Below the pieces are notes generated by a model. It worked only from the letters and a program-made list of their open reading frames with translations. It made no database searches and had not been told where the DNA came from. Positions 1 to 9,899 of a stretch of DNA of 64,000 nucleotides are shown here, in pieces. This DNA comes from Bimuria novae-zelandiae CBS 107.79 (lineage: Eukaryota > Ascomycota > Dothideomycetes > Pleosporales > Didymosphaeriaceae): assembly GCA_010015655.1 (NCBI GenBank), contig ML976732.1, positions 199,092-263,091 on the forward strand, read 5' to 3'. The first letter of the stretch is position 1. Each line of letters starts with the position of its first letter. The position numbers and the translations under genes were made by a program.

Positions 1-1265
1 CATAGAGCCAGTCTTTCACTCTGCCGATCGGTTAGAAAAGCGTTCCACGCGTTACTAGGGCATTAATCTAGTATCATTTCATCCGCTCCAAGTTGTACCG
101 ATTTCTCCAGTTGAATTCATGGGGTAGAATCCGCGGCATCTTGTTTTCAAAATTTAACGTACCGAGAGTGATGCACGGTATTACCGAGTAACTCGCGTGG
201 TGCTTGCACAAAGACAAGGAGCGACTCTTCGTAGCCCGCACGGACCTCCGTCTGTAACCCCACAGATTCGAGATCGTGAAGTAGCGCAGTCAGTTCTTTT
301 GTTGCAGCACTGACATCTGGGCAATTTAGTGAAATCTACGAATGCATTTTGGCAAATCTTACCTAGCTGGCTGTAATCATAAACAATGACATATTTATCG
401 TTGTAGGCAATGTGCGCAGTTGTAGGGTCATCTACGAGGGCGGTGTCTACGCTTCTCAACGTAAATTCAGGAACTTGCATGCTGCTAGCATCTCAATGCG
501 AACACCCTGCTCGATGGAGCCCTTAAAGCGGCGTGGTGGCCTTGAGGCGCGGAACCGGCGATGTCGTACGTGGACTTGAAAGTTCAGCCAAGTTTCAGAT
601 TCGGCACGCTCGGCAGTGGGCCCAAGCTCGTTCGTCACGAAGGTTGTATGCGAGCTGGGATAGAACTAAAAGTCAAGAATGAAGATAGGGTAGAGATCTA
701 GATTTGAGGACTCCGTGTCGTGAGGAGAGCTCGGGGTCAAGCGCTGCACGTCCATGCGCTGCATGTCCATGCCCGAGCTGTGGCTAGCTGACGCAGCAGC
801 GCGTCTAGGGGTTAGAAGGTGTCCATCTCGTATCATTGGTCTTAGTGGTAAGGCAATATCAGCAGGATCCATTCTGTGAGACGACATGATACCAGCACAT
901 AGGTAGCAAAAGAATGGCCAAGGACGGTTGGACCCTGGAAGAAAATCCGGTTCACGTGGATGTCCTCGTTGGAAGTGGTCAAGTGCAACTGATGTCGTAA
1001 CCCTGCTAGCGTGAATAATATTCCTCGACGCGTCAACATCTGGAGTCTTTCGCGCTAGGCGTTCTTTCATTGTCGAACAATCCGCTTTGCTTCTATTTGT
1101 AGCCACTCATGTAGACAAAGATGTGCAGCGACGCCCGCATTGTCTTTGTGCTATCCAGCAATGGTGCACGTATTAATACAGCAACGCTGTCCAACGCATA
1201 CTGCAAGCAATCCATTACCGGCAGCATATCATCTTAGTATTCAATTTCATTCCATCCTCGAAGAA
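1..1265. other. Left-edge stretch with no gene I can support
   Basis: Several short minus-strand reading frames (about 181-480, 456-638 and 666-1106) lie here. None shows a recognisable domain and I could not join them into one convincing spliced model. The 666-1106 frame (146 codons) is the longest and has near-repeated Met-Asp-Met/Val-Gln-Arg text. It could be an exon of an unrecognised gene or chance. Treated as unassigned sequence upstream of the DUF2293 gene. Confidence 0.4.
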
Positions 1266-1838
1266 ATGGCCCCCAAAGAAGTCAAAGTCGGACCCAATGC
1301 CCCTATGCCGAAAGGCTATGACTTCCTCAAAAAGGGCATCAAGTACAAGACGCTCCACTCCCGCCGGCTCACTCACGAAGCAGGCAAGACCGTCTACGTC
1401 GTCGAGCAGAACAAAAAGGTCCTCGGCATCCGTGTACCCAAAGACATACTCTCCCACGTCCATGCGCAAGCAAACCAAACACTTTCCGCCCGTACGCTTG
1501 CCACCGAGAAACGCGACAACGCCGCCATCCGCCAAGCAGCTGCCGAAGTGGACTCGCAGTTCCCCAAAATACCAGAGCATGATAGAGAATTAGTGCTGAA
1601 GCATGGCTTCAAGAAGTACTCAGGAAGGGTCGGGCGGACCAGCATGATCCCGCTACCGCGTAAGGTGCTGTATGCGGTCATCGCGCACATCAGGCATAGG
1701 CATACCAATTACGACAAGCTGTTGGACTCAGGGGTCGCTAGGGACGAAGCGAGGAAGCGCATCCAGAAGAAGATGCAGGAAAAGCTGAGGGAGTGGGGTT
1801 CAACGCGAGGTAGGAGGAAGAGCTCAGCATCAGCATAG
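1266..1838 (+). CDS. DUF2293 domain protein
   Basis: A single-exon gene for a 190-residue protein. Its C-terminal two thirds matches the fungal DUF2293 pattern: a helical stretch (FPKIPEHDRELVLKHGF, about residues 98-114), a GRVGRTSMIPL turn, and the signature region IRHRHTNYDKLL followed by a basic helix and a Ser/Arg-rich tail. The molecular function of DUF2293 is unknown; the basic tail would suit a nuclear or nucleic-acid-associated protein, which is inference. The same frame is open upstream to 1140, but only the ATG at 1266 has a purine at -3 and G at +4 and begins the conserved-looking MAPKEVKV text, so I start there. No intron is needed. Confidence 0.8.
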   Translation: MAPKEVKVGPNAPMPKGYDFLKKGIKYKTLHSRRLTHEAGKTVYVVEQNKKVLGIRVPKDILSHVHAQANQTLSARTLATEKRDNAAIRQAAAEVDSQFPKIPEHDRELVLKHGFKKYSGRVGRTSMIPLPRKVLYAVIAHIRHRHTNYDKLLDSGVARDEARKRIQKKMQEKLREWGSTRGRRKSSASA

Positions 1839-2638
1839 GCTTTTGCTGATTGTTCGAGACCTATCGTGGTACTTTGAAAGCTCTAGGCGGGCAGATAGCG
1901 AAAATCTATTCAAGGGGACGTGATAGATAAGTTGTTGAATTTCACGTACCGTCCATAGCGCGTGTCTTTTCGATCGGTATCATTGTGTTATTATTATTGG
2001 TGCTCGTTACCATCCATGAGAGACCATTTTTCATCTTCGGTTGTATTCCTTTTTTATCTGTGTATTTTATGTAGCGTGCTGTCCGACTCATCTCATTACT
2101 AGATAATCGCGCTTCAACAGCCCCTTCGCTAAGCATACGACACGAATACGTCAACTCATGATGCAACAACAGCAAAGCAGCCTTAAGTCCGCTTACATCC
2201 ATCGTAACGGTTACGCTCTGACACCCGTATGAGCAGTTTCGGCCCCGAACGCTTGTCAACGTCCCATTGATCAATAATTGTTGTTGTACCCTCGGGGTCG
2301 GAACTACAATGTCCCCGAAACCGTGACTTGACGTAGCTCCGACAATGGTCGCAACACTGCTTGATTGGGACTCAGCGAACCCAGGTACTACGATCTTGGT
2401 GTCCAGCTAAAGAATCGCCTAAATAGAGTACGAATAGCCATCATGATGATGCTAGAGAACGGAGTTAAGCACATGGCATAGGCCCTTCCATAGGATATAA
2501 GGACGCAGCATACTTCGTAGAGCAGACTACATATATGATACCACAACTCGCCACGGTCAGTAATCTTATCCACGACCTCATTACTTTTCTACACAGTGCT
2601 ATACCCTTTACCGTTCCCCACCCCTCGCCCATACCACC
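1839..2638. other. Intergenic region, DUF2293 gene to NmrA-like gene
   Basis: About 0.8 kb with only short open frames lacking domains. The last 60 bases before 2639 are C-rich and give the start an ACCACCATGG context, consistent with 5' UTR. I see no RNA gene or repeat. Confidence 0.5.
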
Positions 2639-3649
2639 ATGGCCCAACCCCCCACCACCCCTATCCGCACCATCGCCATCGTCGGCGCAACCGGCCAACT
2701 AGGCAAACACATCACCTCCGCCCTTCTCAAAAATCCTACCTTCACCATCACCGCCCTAACCCGCGGCACCTCCACCTCCTCCTTCCCATCCGGCGTCAAG
2801 CCCTTCTCCGTCGACTACTCCACCCCCTCAACCCTCACCGCCGCCCTCACCGGCATCGACGCCCTCATCATCACCCTCGCCGTCTCCGCACCCCCAGACA
2901 CGCAGTCCAAGCTCATCCACGCCGCCGCCTCCGCGGGCGTCCCTTGGATCCTGCCCAACGAATACGGCAACGACACTAACGACGCGGCGTCCGACGAGAC
3001 GGGTATGGGTCCGCCCAAGCGCGCTGCGCGCAAGCTCATCGAGGACCTGGGCGTGTCGTCGTGGATCGGCGTCGCAAGCGGGTTTTGGTACGAGTACTCG
3101 CTCAGCGGGCCGGGGTTGTTTGGCATCGACATCGCGAAGCGGAGCGTCTTGCTATTTGACGATGGGAGGCAGAAGGTGAGCGTGAGTACGTGGGCGCAGG
3201 TTGGGAGGGCGGTTGCCAGACTCCTAGCGTTACCTGTACACGCACAAGCAGGAGACGGCCCTGCGAAAGAAGAAACCGCGACACTGAACGAGTATCGCAA
3301 TCGCATGGTGTACGTGCAGTCGTTTTCAGTGAGTCAGCGGGATATGCTGGATTCGCTGAACCGCGTTTTAAAGTTGGAGGATGCGGATTGGACGATTACG
3401 GGGATAGGGGCGAAGCAGAGGTTTGATGAGGCGAGGGGGATGCTGAAGGAGGGGAATAGGATGGGGTTTGCGTATATGTTGTATACGCGGTATTTCTTTC
3501 CGGGTGAGGATGCGGCGTTGTTTGAGAAGAGGGGTAGGTTGGAGAATGAGAGGTTGGGGTTGTCGGGTGAGGATCTGGATGAGGCGACGAGGAAGGCGGT
3601 GGAGATGGCGGAGGAGGGGTATTTCGCGAAGTTGAGCTACGCGAGGTAG
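2639..3649 (+). CDS. NmrA-like / isoflavone reductase-like NAD(P)-binding protein
   Basis: An intronless gene for a 336-residue atypical short-chain dehydrogenase/reductase. The Rossmann dinucleotide site is clear at the N-terminus: IAIVGATGQLG with GxxGxxG at residues 16-22, followed by a beta strand and a Thr-Arg (ALTRG) that usually contacts the NADP phosphate. The WILPNEYGND segment near residue 105 matches the NmrA/isoflavone reductase fold. Members act as NAD(P)H-dependent reductases or redox-sensing regulators; the substrate cannot be read from sequence. The start has a near-ideal Kozak context. It converges with the AMP ligase, with 127 bases between the stop codons. Its wobble composition switches from C-rich in the first third to G-rich in the last third. 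Confidence 0.88.
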   Translation: MAQPPTTPIRTIAIVGATGQLGKHITSALLKNPTFTITALTRGTSTSSFPSGVKPFSVDYSTPSTLTAALTGIDALIITLAVSAPPDTQSKLIHAAASAGVPWILPNEYGNDTNDAASDETGMGPPKRAARKLIEDLGVSSWIGVASGFWYEYSLSGPGLFGIDIAKRSVLLFDDGRQKVSVSTWAQVGRAVARLLALPVHAQAGDGPAKEETATLNEYRNRMVYVQSFSVSQRDMLDSLNRVLKLEDADWTITGIGAKQRFDEARGMLKEGNRMGFAYMLYTRYFFPGEDAALFEKRGRLENERLGLSGEDLDEATRKAVEMAEEGYFAKLSYAR

Positions 3650-3776
3650 AGGGAGTTAGGTTAGGATTGAATGGCGCATGGTAATGCAGACGCTGTAAAA
3701 TGAGCTGAGGCCCCCCAGGGTCGGCTGTGCGGAGTAATGCTGGCGTGTAGGGTACTTTGAGTGGGAGCGAGCCGGA

Positions 3777-5654
3777 CTATAGTTTCGCACGAAGTTCCTG
3801 TCTGTCTTTGAACTTTTCTGCATCTTGCTTTGCCCACTCTCTCAACACCTTCCTCTGAATCTTGCCACTTGGTGACTTCGGTCTGGCGATTGTGTCAGTG
3901 TCCTACTTCTACAACTGCTCAAACTTTCTACTCACACTTCATCAATGAACACGACACCTCCGGAGAGCTGCTTGTGTTTTGCAACACGCACAGCTATCCA
4001 CTTCTCGATATCCCGCTCCGAGGATGCACCTTTGTGCTCCGACTTTACCGTAACATAAGCGCGTGGTAGTTCTTCGTGCTCACTACGATTTCCAGTTAGC
4101 CTCACTCAAAGAAATAAATTCGGGGTGCTCACAGTTGCAAAGCGCAAACAGCCGCATCAGCAACATGTTCATGCTCCAGTAACAAAGCTTCCAGCTCCGC
4201 GGGCGCAACCTGGAATCCCTTAACCTTGATAAGCTCTTTCTTCCGATCCACAATCCAATACCGCCCCTCTTCACCCTTTACAGCAATATCGCCCGTCTTC
4301 AGAAATCCCTCCTCATCAAACGTCTCTTGCGTAGCTTTTTCGTTCCTCCAATATCCCATACACACATTCGGCCCCTTGACGTGGATCTCACCGCGCTCCC
4401 CGGGCCAACTTCTTTACCATCATCGTCGATGAGTTTGATGGAGGCGTTAGGATCGATATATCCCACGCTGCCAGACCGATCATCGCGCCCGCCAGGAACA
4501 TGGAGACACGAACACGTCACCTCCGTCATACCCCACGTCTGCAAAACTTTCAAGTTGAACTTCGCCGACACCTCGTTCTGCAGCTCTTTTGACAGCGGAG
4601 CAGTCCCGCACAGAATGTTCCTCAACGACGAGAGATTGTAATCTTTGGTCTCGGGGCGCTTCGCGAGCATCACGAGTACGGGTGGCGCTGTTTGGATGTA
4701 CGTTATACGGTGCTTCTGTATGTTTTCGAGGAACTTTGCGTAGTTGAAGGCGCGCATGAAGTAGCAGGGCGAGAGCGTGCGGGCGGCGGCGACGATGGAC
4801 CAGAGTTGGCCATAGGCGTGGTAGAGAGGGAGGAAGCCGAGCCAGCGCTCTTCGGGACGGGAGGAGGGGGTGTAGGGCTGCTCGAGGTCGCGCATGAAGA
4901 TCCTCTGCGAGACGTTTGCGATTACGTTTTGGTGGCTTATCATGACGCCTTGGGGGAGGCCCGTCTGGAGGCGGATGTTATCAAGATACCTTGGGACGGT
5001 TTACTTTGGGAGCACTTACGGTGCCAGAAGAGTAGTTCAGGGCAGCAATCATCGTGTGTGAGTCGTTTGCGTCCATGTGGTGCCATTTCCACGCTTCTGC
5101 TTGCGCAATAGATGGGAGGAAGCTGCGCCAGTCTTTGATACCATTTAAGGGCCCAGTCTCTTTATCAGAAAACAAAAAGACACTGTCAGTAGGGAAACTC
5201 ATTTTATTGGCAGCTTCCAAAAGAGTCTCGAGAAGTGGTGGCTCGTCTAGAATCACTTTACACTCCGTGTTCTTGATTTGGTAAACCACCTCTGCATTTC
5301 CGTTAGCATCGTGTTTCTGAACTAGATATTCTGAAACAAACCTTCAACGCCATAGCCAGGATTATATCCACTGTAGATGCAACCGCAACCTGCACTCCTT
5401 AGATACGCAACAGGCACATATATGTGATTGGTCGAATACATCATGACCACATCTTGCCGCTTCAGTCCCATCTCTTGTAACCCCGACCCCAGTCTCTTCG
5501 CCCATTGCAGCAACTGGCGCGGTGATAGCGAATTCCGAGTGTCATCTGCATCTATCCATATTGGCTTGTCGGAAGGTGGCTCCGACGAAGAAAAGAGGTA
5601 GCTGAGCAAATCAGTCGCAGGGATGTCTATCTGGAAAGGAGATTGCGAAGGCAT
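3777..5654 (-). pseudogene. 4-coumarate:CoA ligase-like AMP-binding enzyme, peroxisomal (PTS1), one frameshift
   Basis: Five exons read on the minus strand: 5342-5654, 5020-5291, 4133-4964, 3936-4082 and 3777-3882, all with GT-AG introns of 50-55 nt and CTAAC-type branch sites. The product would be an adenylate-forming enzyme of about 556 residues that activates a carboxylic acid to an acyl- or aryl-CoA. Motifs in order: P-loop YSSGTTGLPQG (about 190-201, split by an intron), WGMTE (about 339), the GFLKTGD and DRKKELIKVKGFQ hinge region, and PKSPSGKIQRK with the catalytic Lys near the end. The protein ends in Ala-Lys-Leu, a type 1 peroxisomal signal. The exons total 1670 nt, one short of a multiple of three; the loss maps to 4398-4401, where a G run in GPG-ERGEIHVKGPN is one base short. 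It is either a recent pseudogene or a sequencing error in an otherwise perfect gene. Confidence 0.85.
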
Positions 5655-6034
5655 TATTGTTTTGGCCGCAAAGAAAAGATGAGCGCAATACGAATGCCAT
5701 TTTGTGCTGCGGCGGGTGGGAGTTCGCTGTTGGCGTCATCACCAGGGGGTACCGAGGTCAGCAAGTGGATGCGTGGTGCAGCCTCCAGTTCTTCCCTCGT
5801 TGTCACACCTCCAACGTTTCCCCACGCTTCACATCATATTGGACGAACGAGGAGAGCATGTCCACATACCTAGTTCAACAGTATGGAAGATTCGATAGTG
5901 AAGATTAGCGTTGAATATGAATTCCTCCACGTAGGCCTCACGGTTTCCCCACAGTACTAGGCCCTCCATCCTCACCAATTTCCCATTCGCGCTTGCTTAA
6001 CGTACCTGCATAATCCCACCACCCCAGCTTCCCT

Positions 6035-6622
6035 ATGCATATTTCAACTCCCATACCCAAACCGTCCTCTGCGCCAGCTACTACAAAATGGAGAATCCAG
6101 CCAGTCACGTCAGCAACTGTGGACGAAGTAACCGCCTTCATCAATACCGCCCGCCATGACATGTTCCCAACCCTCCACTCGCTCCTCGCAGACGACATAT
6201 CGCGCTGGATTTCGAGCGGGTCTTTCCTAGTAGCCCTCGATGCCACCACTGGCCATATAATAGCAACAATTGGCTACGTGCCGTACGACCACCGCTTTCC
6301 CCACCTCGTCCATCTCGGCCATCTCAAGCAGCGCAACATGCGCGTCGTAGAAGTAGTACGGCTGTATGTACTGCCTGCGTGGCGGAAAGCTGGGCTAGGC
6401 GCAGAGCTTTTTGAGGCTTTAAAGCGGCAAGCGGTGGAAGAAGAAGTGGAGTGCTTGTATCTGCATACGCATCCTTTTTTGGATGGTGCTGTGAGGTTTT
6501 GGGAGAAGAGGGGGTTTGAGGTTGTGGATGTGGAGGTGGATCCGGTGTGGAGGACGACGCATATGCAGATGGTGGTTGGTGAGATGGAAGGGGGGTCTAG
6601 CAGGGGAAAGCGGAGTTGCTGA
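6035..6622 (+). CDS. GNAT-family N-acetyltransferase
   Basis: An intronless gene for a 195-residue acetyl-CoA-dependent N-acetyltransferase. Motif A is RLYVLPAWRKAGLGAELFE at residues 109-127, with the pyrophosphate-binding R-K-A-G-L-G turn. Motif B follows as PFLDGAVRFWEKRGFEVVD at 147-165, the usual Tyr/Phe-rich helix before the last strand. The length is normal for a single-domain GNAT. The acceptor (small-molecule amine, amino acid or protein) cannot be told. The start codon lies in a C-rich leader and the first conserved strand (WRIQPVT) begins at residue 19. As in the NmrA-like gene upstream, the wobble bias changes from C-rich to G-rich along the gene. Confidence 0.85.
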   Translation: MHISTPIPKPSSAPATTKWRIQPVTSATVDEVTAFINTARHDMFPTLHSLLADDISRWISSGSFLVALDATTGHIIATIGYVPYDHRFPHLVHLGHLKQRNMRVVEVVRLYVLPAWRKAGLGAELFEALKRQAVEEEVECLYLHTHPFLDGAVRFWEKRGFEVVDVEVDPVWRTTHMQMVVGEMEGGSSRGKRSC

Positions 6623-6862
6623 GGCAGTGTTGAAGGAGGGGCTTGTCGTAGTTGAGATTGCACATTGGTTGTTAGTAAAATATTGACGGCGTGGAATAAA
6701 TGCTGCACATGTCAACGAAGGCATCTAGGATTGGTCTTGGAGGACAATGCATGAATGCAGAAAGGAGATTATTTGTACACTACAGAATGCTACAACCATA
6801 AGCCGTTTCACCGGTTACCCGCAACGCCGATATACCGCAAACGCCTACCCAGTTGCTTTGCT

Positions 6863-7525
6863 TTACTCCCAGAAGGAAGGCTCAAGCTCGTCGCCTAGCG
6901 CGTAGCCACCATCTTTCTCAATGATCTCCCGGACCACCACGCCCACGATATCCGTCTTGCTGCTGGTCTTCACATCTAGCCCGCTGTCCCTCCTCTTCGC
7001 ACCCTGTCCTTCATGACCAACCTCTCTACGCACCTCGTAGTTGCCAGCACCGACGTCCACCAGCGTCGCGCGCTTGTAGCTCGCATTCGTAACCTCCCGT
7101 AGCGCAACCACGAAGCCTGCCTCCTTGTTCTCCTTCAACCACTCCTGGGCTTTCGCATCCTTCAGCACTTTCTTGAGCGCCGCGTCCGCATCCTTCAGCA
7201 GCCTCACGTGCTGAGACTCTGCCTCGATCGTCCCTACTTCTGTGCCTTCCTCGAGCTGCTTCTGCACAAAGTATGTCCCTCCCAGAGATTCGAGGAAGCG
7301 GTCTGATGTACTGTCGAATACAATGACGTCCTTGTACCATCGTGTGCCGACATCGTCGTAGTCGCGGTCCTCGAGGGAGGAGGGATTGTATTTAGATGTC
7401 TTTGAGACGAGCTGGCCGACGGGTATGGCCGTGTTGTTGAGCGGTTTGGGGAGAAGAGCGAGGTCGGGTATGATCGAGGGCGAGAGGGGGGCCTCTGCGG
7501 ACGATCGGCGCCGTGTGAAGTTCAT
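6863..7525 (-). CDS. Hypothetical protein, 220 residues
   Basis: A single open frame on the minus strand with a clear ATG (MNFTRRRSS) and strong codon structure, so I take it as real. I do not recognise the family. The N-terminus is basic, then Pro/Leu-rich (PLSPSIIPDLALLPKPLNN). The middle is a Lys/Glu/Ala-rich helix (LKDADAALKKVLKDAKAQEWLKENKEAG, in parts about residues 110-137). The rest alternates beta-strand-like text and ends ELEPSFWE. There is no signal peptide or membrane segment, so it is probably cytosolic. It is transcribed toward the GNAT gene (convergent, about 240 bases between stops). Confidence 0.6.
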   Translation of the reverse strand: MNFTRRRSSAEAPLSPSIIPDLALLPKPLNNTAIPVGQLVSKTSKYNPSSLEDRDYDDVGTRWYKDVIVFDSTSDRFLESLGGTYFVQKQLEEGTEVGTIEAESQHVRLLKDADAALKKVLKDAKAQEWLKENKEAGFVVALREVTNASYKRATLVDVGAGNYEVRREVGHEGQGAKRRDSGLDVKTSSKTDIVGVVVREIIEKDGGYALGDELEPSFWE

Positions 7526-8697
7526 CTTGACGACAATGGATGCAATCGAGTCGACAGTGACGAATAAGTGGTCTTGTGGTCAGTGAGACTGCGTGTGTGA
7601 AGCTGGTGAGGAGCAGCAGCAGCAGCAAGTGAGGGGTCACTGGCTTTATGTGAGCTCATTGTGCGCCATTTAGAGCAGTGGCCGGACAAGCTCATTGCTC
7701 AGGTCACGCTCGTGCTATTGGTTGCATGGATCCGTTGCTTGAACATGTCAGTGGTGTGATGGATCAGGTGGCAGTGAGTCGCGTGTGAGCATCGGACAGT
7801 CCCACTCCGTAGAAGGTACGAGATCATTCGGAGCAGGCCGCCGCGGGGAAGTAGCCCCGCACGCAACACCATCCGTCTCAATAATCGCACAACCCTGTGG
7901 GCACCGGAGCAGCAGAACTAACAATTTCATCAGGCCGTCGTGTTAAGGTGTGGTCTATACAGGATGCATTGGACGCGCAAAAGGACGGCACAAAAAGCTG
8001 CGCGCGACATCTCCGCAAAACAACATAGCACCACAGCATCAAGGACTAATTTGCCAAGGACCCTACGAAACGACCATCTCAGCAAGGGCTCAACACACTA
8101 CGCGTCACTGCGTCTTAGGTCGATCTAAACCCCGCAGTCTTGCAATTCAACAGACTCTCGGCCACGCTTTGCCTCCACGTTAACCAGCTCACCTCTTGTA
8201 GATTCACCACCTCACAACTCTATGGCCAGAATGGCTCGGCCAGCTGAAGCGATTCACAAACTTGCAAAGTACGGGCAATGAGAAGAGAACCTTGATTACC
8301 TAAGGTAACTTCCGTGGTTTCTATGCTTCAGCGCCTCGCCCATCAACGGTTAATGACGGAGGCTTCCAGTATATGCAATATTCCTATGAAGCTCAACAAT
8401 ACGAGTATGCTACATATTCGATTATTATTCACGTAGCTCTAACCATAGTTTAGGTAGGAGATACGCTAATCTTTTCGAGAGACCAAGTGTTACGGTACCT
8501 CAACCTTTGATTAGTGAACAATCAAATCATACAGCAATTCGTCTAATCGATGGTAGGATCAGTAATGGAACGAACCTACGTATTCTGTGAACAATTTAAA
8601 GTAAATTGATGGATAGAAATACAGCAACATCTCGCCCTATATTCAGCAACTCGACTTACATTCAGCAATTTTCAACTTGAAGATACCATCATCGATC
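7526..8697. other. Intergenic region, no gene seen
   Basis: About 1.2 kb between two divergently transcribed genes. The short frames here have no domain and no plausible splice partners. The stretch 8280-8690 is more A/T-rich and probably contains the promoter and leader of the spliced NmrA-like gene. No repeats or RNA genes seen. Confidence 0.5.
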
Positions 8698-9899
8698 ATG
8701 TCCGAACTAAAGGAAATCCTCGTCATTGGTGGCACTGGAGCCCAGGGCACTCCCGTCGTCTATGGTTAGTTTCAAGGAGCTTCTGGCTGAACTATTTGCT
8801 AACACAGGGTAGCACTGGCTAACAGCAAGCGTTATAGAGTTAGACTTCTCACCTGTGATCCCGCAAGTGCCCGCGCTCAGAAGCTTGGCGCTCTTCCGAA
8901 TGTCACTCTCATTCAGGGGACCCAGGACAACCAAAAAGACCTAGAAAGGGCCTTCAAAGGTGTCTATGGCGCCTGGGTGAACACCGATGGATTTACCATT
9001 GGTGAGAAGGCTGAAACCTTCTATGGCATACGAGCCTATGAGACCGCCAGGTGCGAAGGAGTTCAGCACTACGTATGGGCTGGGACCGACTATGCGGTGA
9101 AGGTTGCCGGCTGTATGTATCTTGTGTACAGGTGCATTGAGTTTCAAGTTGAAACTGACGAGTTACTAGGGAAGAAAGAGTACCATTGGGGCCATAATGA
9201 TGCCAAAGGGAGGGTCACCAATTACATTTTGGCTCAGGGCCAAGATGGCATGAAGAGCTCCGTCATCACCACCGGACCATATATGGATATGCTCGGTGAT
9301 GGGATGCTCCAGCCCATAGAACAACCCGATGGCTCATTCCTCTGGGCCAATCCTGCCAGTAAGTTGTGTCGATTACGCTATAAATGCTGTACATGCTCAT
9401 CGCTTTTACAGAGGACGGCAAAATCCCGCTCATCGCCGTGGAAGAAGTGGGTCACTACAGTCTCTGGCTTTTCGACAACCTCCCGGAATCCGCCGGTCTC
9501 GACCTGCTCGTGGCAACCGACATCGTCAGCTTTGCCGATATCGTACGCACCTTCACCGAGGTCACGGGGAAAAAGGCAGCCCACAAATACCTCACGTTCG
9601 ACGAATACTTCCCTCTCGCGGAACCCTACCCGAACGCACCCAGCAACTGGGCTGCGGATCCGACCACACCGCGCGACGAGTCCTTCATGACCTTCAGGGA
9701 GAACTTTACGCCTTGGTGGCGCTTCTGGGGGGAGGGCAAGGCAGCGAAGCGGGATCTTGCACTGCTCGATCGCATTCACCCGAACCGTATCAAGAGCCTG
9801 GAAGAGTGGATGCGAAAGGCTGGGTACGATGGCTCGGCTAGGCCTGTGTTAAAAGGTCTCGAGGACTTGAAGGCCAAGTTCGGGCCTGGCAAGTCTTGA
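8698..9899 (+). CDS. NmrA-like family NAD(P)-binding protein (spliced)
   Basis: Four exons: 8698-8764, 8813-9112, 9170-9358 and 9412-9899. The introns are GT-AG, 48-57 nt, the first with a GCTAAC branch site. The exons sum to 1044 nt and encode 347 residues with no break. The Rossmann site is ILVIGGTGAQG (GxxGxxG at 11-17). The GVQHYVWAGTDYA and KKEYHWGHNDAKGRV segments and the IITTGPYMDML region match the HSCARG/NmrA subgroup, which bind NADP and lack the catalytic Tyr-x3-Lys of classical SDRs; they act as redox sensors or reductases. The first intron must end at 8812: the nearer CAG acceptor would put a TAG stop in frame. It is unrelated in position to the first NmrA-like gene and has a different exon structure. 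Confidence 0.87.
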
